Below, in pieces: positions 17,446 to 27,349 of a stretch of 64,000 bases of DNA. How positions within the stretch are numbered: the stretch's first letter is position 1; each line of letters starts with the position of its first letter. The translations under genes were made by a program, and so were the position numbers. The notes beneath the pieces are model-generated. The model was given only the letters and a program-made list of their open reading frames with translations, searched no databases and was not told the DNA's origin. The stretch is from Inquilinus sp052078665 (lineage in GTDB: Bacteria; Pseudomonadota; Alphaproteobacteria; DSM-16000; Inquilinaceae): the NCBI RefSeq assembly GCF_052078665.1, contig NZ_JBQJIK010000022.1, positions 1 to 64,000 of the forward strand, given 5' to 3'.

Positions 17446-17967
17446 CTATTCGCACAGCCCGATCGAGCCTTCGGCGCAGATCTTGGCGCCGTCGATCCAG
17501 GTGGCGCCGGACAGGTCGGCGCCACGGAACACGGTGCCGCGCAGATCGGCCCCGGTCAGGGTGGCGCCGCGCAGCCTGGCGCCGACGAAGCGGGCGTTGC
17601 GCAGGTCGCTCTTGCTCAGGTCGGCGCCGGTCAGGTCGGCATCGGTGAAGTCCGAGTTGCCGAGGCGCGCCGAATCCAGCTTGGCGCCCTTCAGGCTGGC
17701 ATTGCTGAACCTGGCGCCATAGGCCTCGGCGCCGGTGAAGATCGCCCCGTCCAGCACCGCCCGGGTCAGGCTGACCTCGCGCAGCTGTGCGCCGGACAGG
17801 TCGATGCGGCTGAGCGGCCGTTCGTCCAGCAGGCAGCGCCGCCAGTTGACGCCCGGCGCCGCGGCGTCGGTGCAGCCGGCCCATGCCGTCGCGGCCAGGC
17901 CGAGCAGCAGGGCGATGGAGAGAGCGAGGGCCCGGGCGACTCGGGAGCCGAAGGATGCGACCGACAT
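17446..17967 (-). CDS. Exported pentapeptide-repeat protein, 173 aa
   Basis: Signal peptide (about 1-30, LALSIALLLGLAATAWAG), one short Cys-containing segment, then about 20 tandem pentapeptides of the A(D/N)LXX type from residue 55 (SRIDLSGAQLREVSLTRAVL, DADLTGADLSKSDLRNARF, GADLRGTVFRGADLSGAT). Such arrays fold into a right-handed quadrilateral beta-helix. Unlike the cytoplasmic Qnr/MfpA group this one is exported, so a gyrase-protection role is not expected. The stop lies 42 bases upstream of membrane protein B. Confidence 0.88.
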   Translation of the reverse strand: MSVASFGSRVARALALSIALLLGLAATAWAGCTDAAAPGVNWRRCLLDERPLSRIDLSGAQLREVSLTRAVLDGAIFTGAEAYGARFSNASLKGAKLDSARLGNSDFTDADLTGADLSKSDLRNARFVGARLRGATLTGADLRGTVFRGADLSGATWIDGAKICAEGSIGLCE

Positions 17968-18013
17968 GGCCGGACAGTCTCCGATCCCCGGATTCAGCGC
18001 AAGCGCTCCGGAG

Positions 18014-18940
18014 TCACATGGATTTGCCGACCGGGCGGACGATCCGGCGCTGCCGCTCGCGGAAGGCGATGAACAGGGCGGAGCTGACGATCACCGCGGT
18101 GCCGAGCAGTTCGATCGGGGTCGGGAACTCGCCCCAGGCCAGAAAGCCGAGGCCGAGAGCGAAGATCAGCGAGGCATAGTCGAACGGCGCGATCACCGAG
18201 GCCGGGGCCAGCTGGTAGGCCTTGGTCATCAGGATCTGGGCGATGCCGCCCAGCACCCCGACCGTGACCAGGATCGGGATGTCGATCAGATCGGGCCAGA
18301 CCCCGACGAAGGGCAGGGTGGCGGCGCCGGCGACGGCGCCGGACAGGGTGAAGTAGAAGACGATGGTGACGTTCGATTCGGTGTCCGCCATCTTACGGAT
18401 CGAGACCATGGCGAAGGCGGTGGCCATCGCGCCGCCGAGCGCCACCAGCGCGCCGAGCGAGATGCCGGTGGCGGGGGTCGGATGCACCACCAGCAGCACG
18501 CCGACGAAACCGATCACCACCGCGCTCCAGCGGTAGATCCGCACGGTCTCGCCGAGCAGCGGGATGGCCAGGATGGTGATGAACATCGGCGCGGCGTAGC
18601 CCAGCGCCGTCGCCGTCGCCAGCGGCAGCATGCTCAGCGCGGTGAAGCCGCAGAACATCGAGACCAGGCCGGAGCCGGAGCGGCGCAGATGCCCGCCCAG
18701 CCGCTCGGTGCGCAGCACCCGGAAGCCGCCGAGGCGATGCACCAGCCACAGCACCGGGATCATGGCGAAGAAGCTGCGGACGAAGACGATCTGGCCGACC
18801 GGATACTGGTCGCCGAGCTGCTTGATCAGCGCCGACATGCAGGTGAACAGGGCGGCCGAGGCCAGCTTGTAGCCGATGGCGGGCAGGAGCGAGGCCGGGG
18901 CCGCGTCACTCGACCCTTTTTCGGCCTGGGAGATCGTCAT
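18014..18940 (-). CDS. DMT superfamily (EamA) transporter, 308 aa
   Basis: Drug/metabolite exporter with two EamA repeats and about ten transmembrane helices (for example IGYKLASAALFTCMSALI, ALGYAAPMFITILAIPLLG, LGTAVIVSSALFIAF). The motif LGYAAPMFITILAIPLLGE is a typical end of the first EamA half. ATG 18940 is taken because the 65 residues before it are basic, random-looking and cover the intergenic palindrome. The substrate cannot be read from sequence. It is followed on the same strand by the pentapeptide-repeat gene. Confidence 0.9.
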   Translation of the reverse strand: MTISQAEKGSSDAAPASLLPAIGYKLASAALFTCMSALIKQLGDQYPVGQIVFVRSFFAMIPVLWLVHRLGGFRVLRTERLGGHLRRSGSGLVSMFCGFTALSMLPLATATALGYAAPMFITILAIPLLGETVRIYRWSAVVIGFVGVLLVVHPTPATGISLGALVALGGAMATAFAMVSIRKMADTESNVTIVFYFTLSGAVAGAATLPFVGVWPDLIDIPILVTVGVLGGIAQILMTKAYQLAPASVIAPFDYASLIFALGLGFLAWGEFPTPIELLGTAVIVSSALFIAFRERQRRIVRPVGKSM

Positions 18941-19057
18941 CGGAAACGGGGCCCGTTGCGGCTCGATCGTTCCTCCAGAGTTACGCCGGACGAATCGGCA
19001 GGGCCATGGCCGATCACGCCGGGGCTGCCATGCACGGCGCTTCGGGACAGGGCGCCT

Positions 19058-19088
19058 GGATTGGGTCCGCGGTCCGCGAACCCAATCC
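19058..19088. repeat. Near-perfect 31-bp intergenic palindrome, TTGGGTCCGCG type
   Basis: Arms of 15 nt (19058-19072 and 19074-19088) pair with a single G.U-type mismatch around a one-base centre. It lies 12 bases past the stop of the solute-binding protein gene. A second copy with the same TTGGGT..CGCG core is at 25682-25707, also just past a stop codon. The placing fits a REP-like element or transcription barrier; no U-tract follows. Confidence 0.65.
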
Positions 19089-19100
19089 AAACGGCGAGGC

Positions 19101-20036
19101 TTACTCCCCGGTCCAGCCCTTGTAGTCGTTGACATTGTCGCGGGTGATCAAGGTCGAGGGGATCAGGGTCGGGTCCTGCGCCGGCTTCTGGCCGTTCAGC
19201 AGGCCGACGCCCTCCTGCACCGCCTTGCGGGCCATGAAGAACGGGTCCTGGGCCGAGGAGGCCTGCACCAGGGTGTTGCCCTTCAGCGCGGCGACGATGT
19301 CCGGCGCGCCGTCGACCGAGGTGATGATGATGTCGCTGCGGCCGAGCTGCTTGGCCGCCAGGTCGGCGCCGATCGCCGTCGGGTCGTTGATGGCGAAGAC
19401 GCCGTCGATCTTCTCGAACCGGGTCAGCAGGCCCTGCATCACCGCCAGGCCGCCGTCGCGCGAGCCCTTGGCGTCCTGGTCGCCGGACAGGATCTTCAGG
19501 TCCGGCAGCTCGTCCCAGACGTTGTGGCAGCCCTTGACCCGGTCGGTCACGGCCGAGACCTGGGGGCCGTTGACGATGACGACGTTGCCTTTGTTGCCGA
19601 GCTTGTCGGCGATGTACTTGCAGGCGATCTCGCCGGCCTGGACGTTGTCGGTCGTCACCGTGGCGTCGGCGCCTTCGGCCGCGGTGTCGACCGCGACCAC
19701 GATGATGCCGGCCGCCTGCGCCTTCCGGATCGCCGGCCCGATCGCCTTCGGGTCGCCCGGGTTGAGCAGGATCATGTCGACGCCGGCGGCGATGAAGTTG
19801 TCGATCTGGGTGAACTGCTTGCCCAGGTCGTAGTCGTAGCCGACGGCCTGGACCTCGACATCCGGGTTGGTCTTCTTCGCCTCGAACTCGGCGCCCCTGG
19901 CCAGGGCGACGAAGAACGGGTTGCCCATCGAGCCGAGCGAGACGCCGATCTTCTTGAGATCCTTGGCGTCGGCGACGCCGACGGCGCCGACCGACAGCGC
20001 CAGCGCGACGCTGGCGAGCAGGATGTGTTTCAGCAC
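19101..20036 (-). CDS. Ribose-type sugar ABC transporter solute-binding protein, 311 aa
   Basis: Periplasmic binding protein of the RbsB family (Peripla_BP_4). It has a signal peptide (1-24, ending GVADAK), IGVSLGSMGNPFFVALARG at the start of lobe one, and NFIAAGVDMILLNPGDPKAI, FAINDPTAIGADLAAKQ and TSVDGAPDIVAALKGN in the usual family positions. It is the last gene of the ROK-ATPase-permease-binding protein operon. The sugar is not certain; ribose, xylose or a similar aldose or polyol would fit. Confidence 0.92.
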   Translation of the reverse strand: MLKHILLASVALALSVGAVGVADAKDLKKIGVSLGSMGNPFFVALARGAEFEAKKTNPDVEVQAVGYDYDLGKQFTQIDNFIAAGVDMILLNPGDPKAIGPAIRKAQAAGIIVVAVDTAAEGADATVTTDNVQAGEIACKYIADKLGNKGNVVIVNGPQVSAVTDRVKGCHNVWDELPDLKILSGDQDAKGSRDGGLAVMQGLLTRFEKIDGVFAINDPTAIGADLAAKQLGRSDIIITSVDGAPDIVAALKGNTLVQASSAQDPFFMARKAVQEGVGLLNGQKPAQDPTLIPSTLITRDNVNDYKGWTGE

Positions 20037-20118
20037 GTGGTTCCTCCCCTGGTCTGAGCGATGGAGCCGGCGAGGCGACCAGAGGTCCTGCCGGCCCGTT
20101 CCGGAAAGCGGGAAATCC

Positions 20119-21120
20119 TCAGGTGCGGGCCGACCCCTGCAGGCGCAGGCGGTCGAGCGCGACGGCGCCGATGATGATCAGGCCCTTGATGATGTACTGC
20201 CAGACGTCGGGCACCCCGACCAGGATCAGCCCGTTCGACAGCACGGCGATGATCAGCGCGCCGACCAGCGTGCCCCAGATCGAGCCGATGCCGCCGACGA
20301 AGGAGGTGCCGCCCAGGATCACCGCGGCGATCGCGTCGAGCTCGTAGCTGGTGCCGAGCTGCGTCCCGTTGGCGGCGTAGAGCCGGGCGGCCGACATCAC
20401 CCCGCCGAGGCCGGCGAGCACGCCGGAGGCGCCGTAGACGAACAGCAACACGCGCCAGACCTTGATGCCTGACAGCCGCGCCGCGTCCGGGTTGCCGCCG
20501 ACCGAGTAGATGTGCACGCCCAGCACCGTCCGCCGCAGCACCAGCCAGGACAGCACGATCACCAGGAAGGCGATGATCACCAGCCAGGGCACGCCGAGGA
20601 CGGTGCCGTTGCCGATGAAGTCGAAGGACAGGGACGGGTTGAACACGGTGGTGTCGTCGCCCACCAGCCGGGCGATGCCGCGCACCGCGGTCAGCGAGCC
20701 GAGGGTGACGATGAAGGGCGGCAGCCGCAGGAAGGCGATCAGTGAGCCGTTGGCGAGGCCGAAGACGAGGCCGCAGATCAGGCCGAGCGGGATGCCGAGC
20801 AGGCCGAGGTCGGGAATCAGCGACCCGATCACCGCGACCATGGCGGAAGCGGCCAGGATCGAACCGACCGACAGGTCGATGCCGCCGGTCAGGATGACGA
20901 AGGTCATGCCGGCGGCCAGCACCGTGTTGATCGCGGCCTGCTGCATCACGATCGAGAGGTTCTGCCAGGAGGCGAAGCGCCCCCCCTCGCTCATGAAGTA
21001 GAAGGCGATGCAGAGCAGGATCAGCACCGGCAGCATGCCGACGGTCCGGATCAGGCCCTGGATCATCAGCCGGCGTTCGGCGTCACGGTTGACGGCGGAG
21101 GTGGCGGCGTTGTCGGCCAT
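20119..21120 (-). CDS. Ribose-type sugar ABC transporter permease, 333 aa
   Basis: Inner-membrane permease of the RbsC/BPD_transp_2 family with about ten hydrophobic segments. The family signatures are MTFVILTGGIDLSVGSILA (about 77-95) and AVILGGTSFVGGIGSIWGTL (about 265-284), the loop that meets the ATPase. The short charged N-terminus is cytoplasmic. It is 13 bases downstream of the ATPase gene and 82 bases upstream of the binding-protein gene. Confidence 0.93.
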   Translation of the reverse strand: MADNAATSAVNRDAERRLMIQGLIRTVGMLPVLILLCIAFYFMSEGGRFASWQNLSIVMQQAAINTVLAAGMTFVILTGGIDLSVGSILAASAMVAVIGSLIPDLGLLGIPLGLICGLVFGLANGSLIAFLRLPPFIVTLGSLTAVRGIARLVGDDTTVFNPSLSFDFIGNGTVLGVPWLVIIAFLVIVLSWLVLRRTVLGVHIYSVGGNPDAARLSGIKVWRVLLFVYGASGVLAGLGGVMSAARLYAANGTQLGTSYELDAIAAVILGGTSFVGGIGSIWGTLVGALIIAVLSNGLILVGVPDVWQYIIKGLIIIGAVALDRLRLQGSART

Positions 21121-21133
21121 GATTGACGATCCC

Positions 21134-22667
<1,534 letters not shown>

Positions 22668-22687
<20 letters not shown>

Positions 22688-23924
22688 GGTCTCGCCATCC
22701 TCTCTCGTCGGCGCTGCGGGTCAGGATCGAGGCCCGCGGCGAGAAGCTGAAGAACATCGGCAGGCTGGCGGCGCCGATGGCGCCGGCGTCGCAGCCGAAG
22801 GAGCCGTGCAGCAGGCGCGGCGGCTGGCCGGCCTCCGGCACGGTGGCGGCCAGCCGCGACTGCAGCCGGCCGATCAGGGCGTCGATCAGCCCGTCGTCGA
22901 TATCGGCGTCGATGATCACGCTGCGCACCTCCAAGAGGGCGGCGGCCGACCAGATGGCATCGGTCAGGGCATCGACGCAATCCCCGATCCATTCCGCCAC
23001 CGGCGGCCGGGCGGCGGCGATCGCGGCCTTGAGGTCGGCGCGGCCGCCGCCGGGCAGGCCGTGGAAGGCGAGGTGGCGCGACAGCGCGTTCAGCGAGGCA
23101 CGGGTCAGCAGGATGTCGCGGTCGTCGGCGGGGGCGGGGGCGGAGGCGAGGCGCCCCGGCCCGACCGGCAGCAGCGCCACGTCGCCGGCATTGCCGGTCG
23201 GGCCGCGCAGGCAGTCGCCGCCCAGCACCACGCCGCCGCCGATGGCAGGGCCGATGAACAGGTACAGGAAGTCGTCGATGCTGCGGCCGATGCCGTAGAA
23301 CAGCTCGGCCACCGCGGCGGCGGTGCCGTCGTTCTCGCCGAAGACGGGCAGGCCGGTCGTCGCCTCCAGCATCGCCGCGAAGTCGACCATGTCCCAGGCG
23401 GCGAAATCGGCCGGCGGCAGGTCCAGTTGGTGCAGCCAGGCGCCGAGATTGTAGGGCTGGGCCAGGCCGATGCCGGCCAGCTTCGGCCGGTCGGCGGGGG
23501 CCAGGACGGCCAGCAGCTCGGCCACGTCCTGGCGGGCGATGCGCAGCGCCTCGGCCGGGGCGGGCAGCAACTGGTCATGGCTGCGGCGGGCGATCACGGC
23601 GCCGCCGAAATCGATCAGCACGGCCTCCATGCTGCGCCGGTCCAGCCGCACGCCGATGCCGTAGGCGCCTTTGGGGGCCAGCCGGTACAGCGTGGCGGGC
23701 TGGCCGCGGCCGCCGTCATGGCGCTTGCCGAGCGAGACGATCAGCCCGTCCCGTTCGAGCTGGGCGATGATGCCGCCGATCGCGGTGTTGGTCAGGTCGG
23801 CCAGCCGGGCCAGCTCCGCCTTCGACGCCTCGCCGGCGCGGCGCAGGGTCTGCAGCACCAGCCGCTCATTGTAGCGGCGGAGCTGCACCGAATTCGTGCC
23901 GCGGCGGATGGCGGACCGTCGCAC
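22668..23924 (-). CDS. ROK family transcriptional repressor of the sugar operon, 418 aa
   Basis: N-terminal winged helix (about 15-75: NERLVLQTLRRAGEASKAEL, LTNTAIGGIIAQLERDGLI) and a C-terminal ROK domain (about 85-400) with FGENDGTAAAVAELFYG and FIGPAIGGGVVLGG. It is the first gene of the ABC operon and should act as its sugar-sensing repressor, in the manner of XylR/NagC. The usual ROK zinc motif CxCGxxGC is not visible: the matching place reads GNAGDVALLPVGPG, so this member may be zinc-free. Upstream DNA carries a promoter with an AT-rich palindrome (23956-23980). Confidence 0.9.
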
Positions 23925-23955
23925 TTCCTTCCTCTCCTCCCGGGCATCGGTTGAT

Positions 23956-24002
23956 ATTAATTGAACGTGATGGAATTAATCCCGACGGGCTATCCGCGTC
24001 AA
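23956..24002 (-). promoter_or_regulatory. Promoter and ROK-type operator of the sugar ABC operon
   Basis: On the minus strand TTGACG (24002-23997), a 16-base spacer and ATTAAT (23980-23975) form a good sigma-70-like promoter. The -10 region lies within a perfect palindrome ATTAATT (23956-23962), N11, AATTAAT (23974-23980). AT-rich arms with an 11-base centre match the style of ROK operators such as NagC and Mlc sites, and the position would block RNA polymerase. The regulator gene begins 32 bases further downstream, so autorepression is likely. Confidence 0.6.
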
Positions 24003-24051
24003 GGGACATTTCCTCTCGTTTTTGATCTGGTTCCCGACAGGAGCTTGCCGA

Positions 24052-24071
24052 CGATACAAACAATTGTATCG
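24052..24071. promoter_or_regulatory. Perfect 20-bp palindrome upstream of the ROK operon
   Basis: CGATACAA (24052-24059), ACAA, TTGTATCG (24064-24071): eight perfect base pairs on each side in a very GC-rich genome. It lies 50 bases upstream of the -35 of the ROK operon and 43 bases past the TetR gene stop. It differs from the ROK palindrome, so a second regulator, activator or repressor, may bind here. The protein is not identified. Confidence 0.45.
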
Positions 24072-24114
24072 ATTGCGGCGCAGCTGTTCAAGGGTGGGAG
24101 GTAGACCGCTTATA

Positions 24115-24717
24115 TCATGACGAGAATGTGGAACTACCGGTAGGCCAAGTGGAAAGCGCTTGCTCAGCAACAGCCTCCAGCATGTCGCGGCTGAAGCCGG
24201 CCTTAGCCTGCACTGCCATGCCGTGAGTGACAGCCATCACGAACGCGGCAAGGGCATCGGGTTTGGCCGTCTCCGGCAAGTCGCCCTCGGTTTTCGCCCG
24301 TTCGAAGCGTTCACGAAGCTGCGCCTGACCAGCCGCGCGAAACTCTATCAGCGCTTGTCGCACAGGTTCCGCTTCATCCGATACCGCCAGGGCCCCATTG
24401 ATGCCGAAACACCCCGGATGGTCGGGATAGCGCGAATTGAGGTCGGCTGCATTGTACAGGATGTGCGCCGCAACTTGGCGCGCAGTGGGGAGTTGAAGCG
24501 CCTCCGGAATGTAGCCCAGGTATCGCTCCTCATAGCGAGCCAGGGCATGGCGGAAGAGCGCTTCCTTGTTGCCAAACGCAGAATAGAGGGCGGGTCTCTC
24601 TACGCCGGCAGCCTCGGTCAGGTCAGCGTAGGACGCACCCTCGTAGCCCTTGCGCCAGAAGACGCATAGCGCAGCGTCCAGCACTTTCTCCACGTCAAAC
24701 TCGCGATGGCGGCCCAT
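24115..24717 (-). CDS. TetR/AcrR family transcriptional regulator, 200 aa
   Basis: TetR repressor with the DNA-binding helices at about 8-55 (VLDAALCVFWRKGYEGASYA, ERPALYSAFGNKEALFRHAL). The C-terminal region (HPGCFGINGALAV, about 100-112) is of the AcrR C-11 type seen in regulators next to short-chain dehydrogenases. It is divergent from the SDR gene at 24870 and the shared 152-base gap has two palindromes. It should repress that gene and itself until a small ligand binds. Its codon use (CTG less dominant, more T/A third positions) is milder than that of the neighbours, a possible sign of transfer. Confidence 0.92.
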   Translation of the reverse strand: MGRHREFDVEKVLDAALCVFWRKGYEGASYADLTEAAGVERPALYSAFGNKEALFRHALARYEERYLGYIPEALQLPTARQVAAHILYNAADLNSRYPDHPGCFGINGALAVSDEAEPVRQALIEFRAAGQAQLRERFERAKTEGDLPETAKPDALAAFVMAVTHGMAVQAKAGFSRDMLEAVAEQALSTWPTGSSTFSS

Positions 24718-24739
24718 CAGCCCAGCCCAACTTTTTTCA

Positions 24740-24814
24740 TAATGGTCATTACTAAACTGCTTGACAGCCCCTGTCCAGATTTCATACCAAGCGTTATCGT
24801 AACATTCGTTACGA
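24740..24814. promoter_or_regulatory. Divergent tetR/SDR control region with two palindromes
   Basis: Two inverted repeats lie between the divergent genes: TAATG-GT-CATTA (24740-24751) near the tetR start and TCGTAAC-attc-GTTACGA (24797-24814) near the SDR gene. Between them TTGACA (24761-24766) with CATACC 16 bases on (24783-24788) is a fair plus-strand promoter. The second palindrome follows the -10 and covers the likely transcription start, where a TetR repressor would block. AT-rich against the local background. Confidence 0.6.
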
Positions 24815-24869
24815 AAAAGAGGTCGCTCGCCATGGTCGGGCGCTCTGATCGCGCACGGAAGGGATCCTC

Positions 24870-25625
24870 ATGTTGAACACGTTGAAGGGTAAGGTCGCTC
24901 TCGTTACCGGCGGCTCGCGCGGGCTCGGCGCCGCTACGGCGGAGGCCCTTGCCGACCAGGGAGCGGACGTTGCGATCAGCTACGTCGCGTCGGCCGGGAA
25001 GGCCGAAGCTGTGGTCGAGAGGCTGAAGGCGAAGGGCGTCCGGGCTCTCGCGATCCAAAGCGACCAGGCCGACTCGGCCGCGGCCAAGCCGCTGGTCGCC
25101 AAGGTGGTGGCGCATTTCGGCAAGCTCGACATCCTCGTCAACAATGCGGCGATCGCCGTGCAGGGCAAGACGGTCGACGATCCCGATCTCGACACGGTCA
25201 ATCTCGATCGCCAGTGGCAGATCAACGTCATGGGCGCGGTGGCGACCACGCGCGCGGCAGCGCCGATGCTGCCGGATGGCGGCCGGATCATCTTCATCGG
25301 CTCCCTCCTGGGCAGCCGCATCCCGTTCACCGGGGTCGCCGACTATGCGGGAACCAAGGCGGCCATCGCCGGATATGCGAAGGGCGTCGCCCGCGATCTC
25401 GGCGGACGCAATATCACGGTCAACATCGTCCAGCCCGGCATCATGCCGACCGACATGGCGGCAGAGGTCCGCGACAGGCTCCCCGCCGCGATCATGGACC
25501 TGCACCCCATCCGTCGGATCGCGACGCTCGAGGAAGTGTCGGCCCTCGTCTGTTTTCTGGCGGGGCCGAACGGGGGCTACATCACCGGCGGCGTGATCGA
25601 CGTGGCCGGCGGCCTGCAAGTCTGA
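24870..25625 (+). CDS. Short-chain dehydrogenase/reductase (SDR), 251 aa
   Basis: Classical SDR oxidoreductase. TGGSRGLG (about 13-20) binds the cofactor, LVNNAAI (about 88-94) is the NNAG-type motif, the catalytic Ser is in FIGSLLGS and Tyr-Lys in DYAGTKAA (about 159-166). The C-terminus NGGYITGGVIDVAGGLQV is typical of FabG-like members. The residue after the second cofactor strand is uncharged, which leans to NADP. It is divergent from a TetR regulator gene, an arrangement common for stress- or xenobiotic-induced SDRs. The substrate is unknown. Confidence 0.92.
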   Translation: MLNTLKGKVALVTGGSRGLGAATAEALADQGADVAISYVASAGKAEAVVERLKAKGVRALAIQSDQADSAAAKPLVAKVVAHFGKLDILVNNAAIAVQGKTVDDPDLDTVNLDRQWQINVMGAVATTRAAAPMLPDGGRIIFIGSLLGSRIPFTGVADYAGTKAAIAGYAKGVARDLGGRNITVNIVQPGIMPTDMAAEVRDRLPAAIMDLHPIRRIATLEEVSALVCFLAGPNGGYITGGVIDVAGGLQV

Positions 25626-25681
25626 AGGACCGTTTGTAAATGCTACTGGCGTGAGTCGGCTGACGGCGCAGCGGCACGAAT

Positions 25682-25707
25682 GTTGGGTTCGCGGACGCGA
25701 ACCCAAC
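25682..25707. repeat. Perfect 26-bp intergenic palindrome, GTTGGGTTCGCG type
   Basis: Twelve-base arms GTTGGGTTCGCG (25682-25693) and CGCGAACCCAAC (25696-25707) with a two-base centre. It directly abuts the stop codon of the methyltransferase gene on the minus strand and lies 56 bases past the SDR stop, so it sits between convergent genes. Same family as 19058-19088. It may act as a two-way transcription barrier although no T-run is present. Confidence 0.7.
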
Positions 25708-26427
25708 CTACGTGGAGCGGGGAACCGGCAGCTCGGCAATCCGCCACAGGCCCAGCGCCTTGTCGCGATAGGCGCCGCCCTCCTCGGTGCAGCCCTCGAT
25801 GATGACGCGGTGCGGCGCGGGCAGGCTGAAGGGCGGGCGCTGCAGGTTCAGCGGCCGCCAGTCGCCGTCGGCGATGACGCGGTTGCCCTGCAGCTCCAGG
25901 AAGGTGGTGGTCAGGAGCCAGGTCGAGCCGGAGCGGCGGAGATTGGCGAAGGCGGCGGCGATGCTTTCGGCCGAGAGATGCACCAGGCAGTCGCGGCACA
26001 ACACGACATCGGCCTTCGGCAGCGCGTCGCGGGTCAGGTCCAGGCGCAGGAAGCGGCGGCGGCCGGTCTCGCCGTAGCGCACGATGTTCTTGGCGACCAG
26101 GTCGGCGACGATGTCGGCACCGGTGTAGGCGATGCCATCGAGGTCGACACGGCTCATCCAGCCGAAATCGCCGCAGGGCAGGTCGAGCAGCGAGGCGGCG
26201 CCGAGCTCGCGCAGCAGGGCCGGGATCGCCGCGCGCAGCTGGGCGGTGCCGTCGAGGCCGGAGCCGAGGCCCGAGCGCGATTCCTCGGCGCCCCAGACAT
26301 TGTTGCGCCAGATGTAGTCGAAGGTGTCGGCCAGCCCGAGATCCTTCAGAGCCCCGGTGTGCCGGCGATAGACGCGCTGGGCCAGGGCCTCCGGCCGGTC
26401 GGCGTCGGAGAGCGGCTTATCCGTCAT
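25708..26427 (-). CDS. Class I SAM-dependent methyltransferase-like protein, 239 aa
   Basis: Rossmann methyltransferase fold: motif I is SLLDLPCGDFGWM (about 79-91), an acidic strand end is in YTGADIV, motif II-like DVVLCRDCLVHLS (about 139-151). An N-terminal segment FDYIWRNNVWGAEESRSG precedes the fold. No substrate-binding signature is recognised, so small molecule, sugar or lipid targets are all open. It is 10 bases downstream of metF on the same strand and may share its transcript. Confidence 0.8.
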   Translation of the reverse strand: MTDKPLSDADRPEALAQRVYRRHTGALKDLGLADTFDYIWRNNVWGAEESRSGLGSGLDGTAQLRAAIPALLRELGAASLLDLPCGDFGWMSRVDLDGIAYTGADIVADLVAKNIVRYGETGRRRFLRLDLTRDALPKADVVLCRDCLVHLSAESIAAAFANLRRSGSTWLLTTTFLELQGNRVIADGDWRPLNLQRPPFSLPAPHRVIIEGCTEEGGAYRDKALGLWRIAELPVPRST

Positions 26428-26437
26428 CGCGGGACTT

Positions 26438-27349
26438 TCAGGCGGCGCAGGCCTCGGCGCGGCGCGGGCGGATGCCGAGGAAGCGGCAGATCGCCAGGGT
26501 CAGCTCGGCCCGGTTCAGGGTGTAGAAGTGGAACTCCTCCACCCCGTGGGTCTGCAGCAGGCGGCACTGCTCGACCGCGACCGAGGCGGCGACCAGCTGG
26601 CGCGTATCCGGGGTCTCGTCTAGCCCCTCGAACAGCATCTCCAGCCAGTCCGGGACGGCGGCGCCGCAGGCGGTCGCGAATTCCTTGGTCCGGGCGAAGT
26701 TGGTGATCGGCAGGATGCCGGGCACGATCGGCAGGCCGATGCCGGCCGCTGCAGCACGGTCGCGGAAGCGCAGGAACGCCTCGGTGTCGAAGAAGAACTG
26801 GGTCAGGGCCCGATCGGAGCCGGCATCGGCCTTGCGCTTCAGGTTGTCCAGGTCGAAATTGGCCGAAGGCGCCGACGGATGCGTCTCCGGATAGGCCGCG
26901 ACCGAGATGTCGAAGGGGGCGATCCGGCGCAGCCCGGCCACCAGGTCGGCGGCATAGGCATAGCCGTCCGGCCGCACCTCGTAGGGCGCGCCGCCGGGCG
27001 CGTCGCCGCGCAGCGCCACGATGCGGCGGATGCCGGCGGCCCACAGGGCGCGGGCGACGCCGTCGATCTCCTCACGCGAGGCGCCGACGCAGGTCAGGTG
27101 CGAGGCGGTGGGCAGGCCGCTGCCGTCCTGGATCTTGGTGACGATGCCGAAGGTGCGGTCGCGGGTCGTCCCGCCGGCGCCGTAGGTGACCGAGACGAAG
27201 TCCGGCGCCAGCGGCGCCAGCCGCGTCACCGTCTCCATCAGCGTCGCCTCCGCCGCGTCGCTCTTCGGCGGGAAGAACTCGAAGCTGACGATTGGGTCAC
27301 GGCGGCCGGCTTCGGCCGAGGCATTCGCATAGGGCAGGTGGGTCGTCAT
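26438..27349 (-). CDS. metF: 5,10-Methylenetetrahydrofolate reductase, 303 aa
   Basis: FAD enzyme that makes 5-methyltetrahydrofolate for methionine synthesis. Family landmarks: VSFEFFPPKSD (about 21-31, catalytic Glu), FVSVTYGAGG, HLTCVGASREEI, RRIVALRGDAP (about 112-122) and PIVPGILPITNF (about 200-211). Length matches bacterial MetF. Start ATG 27349 overlaps the stop of the upstream ArsR-methyltransferase gene by four bases (ATGA), so the two genes are translationally coupled and likely under methyl-cycle control. Confidence 0.96.
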   Translation of the reverse strand: MTTHLPYANASAEAGRRDPIVSFEFFPPKSDAAEATLMETVTRLAPLAPDFVSVTYGAGGTTRDRTFGIVTKIQDGSGLPTASHLTCVGASREEIDGVARALWAAGIRRIVALRGDAPGGAPYEVRPDGYAYAADLVAGLRRIAPFDISVAAYPETHPSAPSANFDLDNLKRKADAGSDRALTQFFFDTEAFLRFRDRAAAAGIGLPIVPGILPITNFARTKEFATACGAAVPDWLEMLFEGLDETPDTRQLVAASVAVEQCRLLQTHGVEEFHFYTLNRAELTLAICRFLGIRPRRAEACAA

